The notes beneath the pieces are model-generated. The model saw nothing but the letters and a program-made list of their open reading frames with translations. It ran no database searches and was not told the DNA's origin. Of a stretch of 64,000 nt of DNA, positions 61,723-64,000 are shown piece by piece; position 1 is the stretch's first letter; every line of letters begins with the position of its first letter. This DNA is from Catenulispora sp. EB89 (GTDB lineage: Bacteria; Actinomycetota; Actinomycetes; Streptomycetales; Catenulisporaceae): the NCBI RefSeq assembly GCF_041261445.1, contig NZ_JBGCCU010000006.1, positions 1 to 64,000 on the forward strand, in the 5' to 3' direction. The position numbers and the translations under genes were made by a program.

Positions 61723-63003
61723 CTACTCTCCCGTTGCCAGGAGTTCGGACGGGAGGTCTCGCCCGTGCCGCATCGGCCCGATGAGGAGCGCGCCGGTGCT
61801 GAGGGTGATCACGATCCCCGCCGCCCAGAGCGCGGTCCTGGGGCTGTACACACTTCCGAGAACGGCGCCGAGGATGGATCCCACGGGCATGCAGCCCCTG
61901 TTCATCAGGGTGAAGGCGGCGCTGCACCGGGCCAGCAGCCGCTCGGGCACGTACGACTGGACGAACGTGCCGAGCACGACGTTGGCGACGCTGATGCCGG
62001 CCAGGTAAACCGCCGACCCGACGACGAACAGGGCCAGCCCGGCGTTGTGGAAGCTGAGCGGGATCAGGAGGGTGAACGGCGCGGTGACGGCGACTGAAAT
62101 CAGCAGCGCCCGGGCAGTGCCGAGCCGGCGGGAGAGCCGGGAGGTCCCCATCGCGCCGAGGATCCCGCCGATGTTCGTCACGGCGACGAGCACACCGGCG
62201 GTGGCCGCGTTGACGCCCATGTCCCGGACGAGGAACACGATCGCGACGGCCATCATCATGGCGTCGCCGATGTTGCCCAGGCTTTCGTAGAGGGTCATCA
62301 CTCGGAGATAAGGGTTCTTCGCCACGAAGACGATGCCTTCCTTGATCTCGGTGCGCAGCGACGTCTGCGGCTCCTCGGACGGCTCGCGAGCGGGCTCGTT
62401 GGCGGGGATGCGGGCGAGGCAGAAAGCCGAGTAGGCGAAGGTCAGGCCGTTTATGAACATCCCCGTGACAGCGCCGAACAGCTGGGCGACGATGCCGCCG
62501 ACCCCGGGCCCGGCGACCTGGCCGGCCGTCCCGCTCGCCTCCAGGACGGCGTTTCCCTCTTCGCGGTCCTGCTCTTCGAGCAGCGACTGCATGTAGGGCT
62601 GGTAGGCGATCGTGAAGAAGACCTGCGCCCCGCCGCCGATCACGAGAGTGACCACGAGCTCGGCCATCGTGATGGTCCCGGTCCACGCCAGGATCGCGAT
62701 ACTGGCGAACGCCAGGAAGGCGACGAGGTCGGAGACCAGCATGATGGGCCGCTTGGCGTGGCGGTCCACCCACGCGCCGACCGGCAGGCCGATGACGAAC
62801 CAGGGCAGCCACAAGCAGGCCTGCAGCAGACCCACGGCGAACGTGCCGGTGTGAAGCACCTCGATGGCGATAAGGGGAACCACCACGACGACCATCTGCG
62901 AGCCGAGCGTGCTGATGGTCTCGCCCAGCCAGAACAATCGGAAGTCGCGATGTCTGCGCAGGATGTTCTTTTGTTTCGGCTCCGCCTCGAGGGTTGGCGC
63001 CAT
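61723..63003 (-). CDS. MFS exporter
   Basis: A 426-residue major-facilitator protein of the MFS_3 (EntS-like) type, with about 11-12 membrane helices. It starts RRHRDFRLFWLGETISTLGS, with VGAWVDRHAKRPIMLVSDLV as the loop 2-3 motif. It probably exports the product of the NRPS. AGGAG seven bases upstream favours the ATG at 63003; a GTG at 63036 overlaps the NRPS stop and may be used instead. Confidence 0.9.
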   Translation of the reverse strand: MAPTLEAEPKQKNILRRHRDFRLFWLGETISTLGSQMVVVVVPLIAIEVLHTGTFAVGLLQACLWLPWFVIGLPVGAWVDRHAKRPIMLVSDLVAFLAFASIAILAWTGTITMAELVVTLVIGGGAQVFFTIAYQPYMQSLLEEQDREEGNAVLEASGTAGQVAGPGVGGIVAQLFGAVTGMFINGLTFAYSAFCLARIPANEPAREPSEEPQTSLRTEIKEGIVFVAKNPYLRVMTLYESLGNIGDAMMMAVAIVFLVRDMGVNAATAGVLVAVTNIGGILGAMGTSRLSRRLGTARALLISVAVTAPFTLLIPLSFHNAGLALFVVGSAVYLAGISVANVVLGTFVQSYVPERLLARCSAAFTLMNRGCMPVGSILGAVLGSVYSPRTALWAAGIVITLSTGALLIGPMRHGRDLPSELLATGE

Positions 63004-63032
63004 CTGTCTCTCCTGGGATCTGGTAGGTCCGG

Positions 63033-64000
63033 TCACTGGGGCTGGGACGATTTCTGTCGTTCGTCGAGACGTCTGGCGAGCTGGGCGGGTGTGGGCGCGG
63101 CGAAGATGTCGCGGACGTTCGCGCGAACGTCCAGGACGGTCCGGATGCGGTTGATCAGCCGGGTGGTCAGCAGCGAGTAGCCGCCGAGGGCGAAGAAGTT
63201 GTCGTTCACGGCGACCTCGGGGACCTCGAGGATCTCCATGAACAGATCGCAGATGATCTTCTCCTGCGGAGTGGGCGGAGTGTCACGCTCTGATTCGTCA
63301 GCGACGCCCTGGTCCGATTCCTGTTCGCGCGGCGCGTCCCGCTGCGCCAGCCGGCGGTCGCGCTCGGCCACAGGCACCAGATCGAGCTCGCCGATCCGTA
63401 CGTCGAGGTCACGCGTGACCAGATCCAGCAGCCGCAGCAGCCGCTCGGCCAACTCCGTCACGGTGCCCTCGTCGAACAGGTCGGTGGCGTACTCCAGCGC
63501 CAGCCGCAAGCCCGCCGGATCGCCGTTCTCGTCCCGGTGCTCCTCGAAGACGACCGAGAGGTCGAACTGCGTCGAATACAGGGGATCCGGCAGCATCCGC
63601 ACGTCGGCGTCGCCCAGGCGCAGGCGGTCGCTGTACGAGCCGTCGTCGAGCGCGAACATCACTTGGAACAGCGGGTGATAGGCAGCGGACCGCTCGGGGT
63701 TGAGCGCCTCGACGACACGCTCGAACGGGACGTCCTGATGCGAGTACGCCTCCAGGTCCACGGTGTGAACCCGGTCGAGCACCTCGCGGAACGCCGGATC
63801 CCCGGACAGATCGGTGCGCAGCACCAGCGTCTCCACGAAGAACCCCACCAGGTTCTCCTGCGCCTCATCAGTGCGTCCCGCAAAGGCCGTACCCAGCGGG
63901 ATGTCCTCCCCCGCCCCATACGCCGACAACAACACCGCCAACGCGGCATGCAGCACCATGAACAACGTGCATCCCTGCGCCCGGGCGACCTCCAGCAACT
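63033..64000 (-). CDS. Nonribosomal peptide synthetase, 3' end (condensation and carrier domains)
   Basis: This is the C-terminal part of a gene whose start lies beyond the window. The last part of a condensation domain is visible: LVGFFVETLVLRTDLSGDPA and YSHQDVPFERVVEALNPERS, as well as HPLFQVMFALDD. A Glu/Asp-rich linker and a peptidyl-carrier domain follow, with the phosphopantetheine Ser in NFFALGGYSLLTTRLINRIR. No thioesterase follows, so release uses another protein or the condensation domain. The gene overlaps the possible MFS GTG by four bases. Confidence 0.93.
   Translation of the reverse strand, partial: LLEVARAQGCTLFMVLHAALAVLLSAYGAGEDIPLGTAFAGRTDEAQENLVGFFVETLVLRTDLSGDPAFREVLDRVHTVDLEAYSHQDVPFERVVEALNPERSAAYHPLFQVMFALDDGSYSDRLRLGDADVRMLPDPLYSTQFDLSVVFEEHRDENGDPAGLRLALEYATDLFDEGTVTELAERLLRLLDLVTRDLDVRIGELDLVPVAERDRRLAQRDAPREQESDQGVADESERDTPPTPQEKIICDLFMEILEVPEVAVNDNFFALGGYSLLTTRLINRIRTVLDVRANVRDIFAAPTPAQLARRLDERQKSSQPQ

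Noticed and set aside
1-64000. CRISPR arrays, complete tRNA or rRNA genes
   Set aside because: No regular repeat-spacer pattern, no cloverleaf with both halves and no rRNA-like stretch was found by reading.

Overview
The DNA is very GC-rich, uses many GTG starts and strong GGAGG-type ribosome sites, and carries an F420-dependent-type oxidoreductase, a mycofactocin cluster, RHS proteins, NRPS genes and AfsR-like STAND/TPR proteins. This points to a filamentous or soil actinomycete chromosome (Catenulispora/Streptomyces-like). Species cannot be fixed from the sequence alone.

Layout. 0.1-8.2 kb: ordinary single genes (MarR regulator with divergent alpha/beta hydrolase and paired operators, a small membrane protein, SRPBCC protein, F420-type oxidoreductase, HAD phosphatase, methyltransferase, VOC protein, DUF72 protein) plus an IS630 relic. 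8.4-17.5 kb: a carbohydrate-use locus on the minus strand with a LacI regulator, a GH2 enzyme, a CUT1-type ABC importer without its ATPase, and a secreted beta-propeller glycosidase with two ricin-type lectin modules. TGCAACGTTGCA-type palindromes lie before three of its transcription units. 17.7-20.7 kb: a proline-rich protein and a GntR(YtrA)/ABC-2 operon. 21.2-28.1 kb: a Crp regulator divergent from a tight six-gene operon with an unknown protein, a second Crp-like protein, a DUF5706/Pycsar-effector-like membrane protein, a class III nucleotide-cyclase-like protein, a P-loop protein and an SPFH/band-7 protein. I regard this as the best candidate for an undescribed nucleotide-signalling, probably defence, system. 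28.1-34.5 kb: a graveyard of broken transposases, RHS pieces, an integrase, a broken aat-like gene and other fragments, with two lipoprotein genes and a 57-residue membrane protein still intact. 34.5-47.3 kb: an RHS toxin with a PD-(D/E)XK-like tip, its candidate immunity gene, and a divergent 1559-residue secreted protein with a degenerate SGNH-like end. 47.4-50.3 kb: a STAND-TPR protein and a 2-TM protein that share a short motif. 50.7-52.6 kb: a nearly complete IS with a frameshifted transposase, then fragments. 53.0-60.5 kb: a complete mycofactocin cluster (mftA,B,C,D,E,F,R and divergent G). 60.5-64.0 kb: a P450, an MFS exporter and the 3' end of an NRPS gene that runs off the window.

How the parts work together. 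The LacI regulon probably couples extracellular polysaccharide cleavage, binding-protein uptake and intracellular GH2 hydrolysis. In the 21-28 kb operon, the cyclase would make a nucleotide signal read by the membrane effector and Crp proteins. A motif shared by the end of the cyclase and the start of the P-loop protein suggests they dock with each other. A different shared motif links the 2-TM protein and the STAND protein at 47.5-50.3 kb, so two unrelated loci in this window show the same effector/NTPase motif-sharing design.
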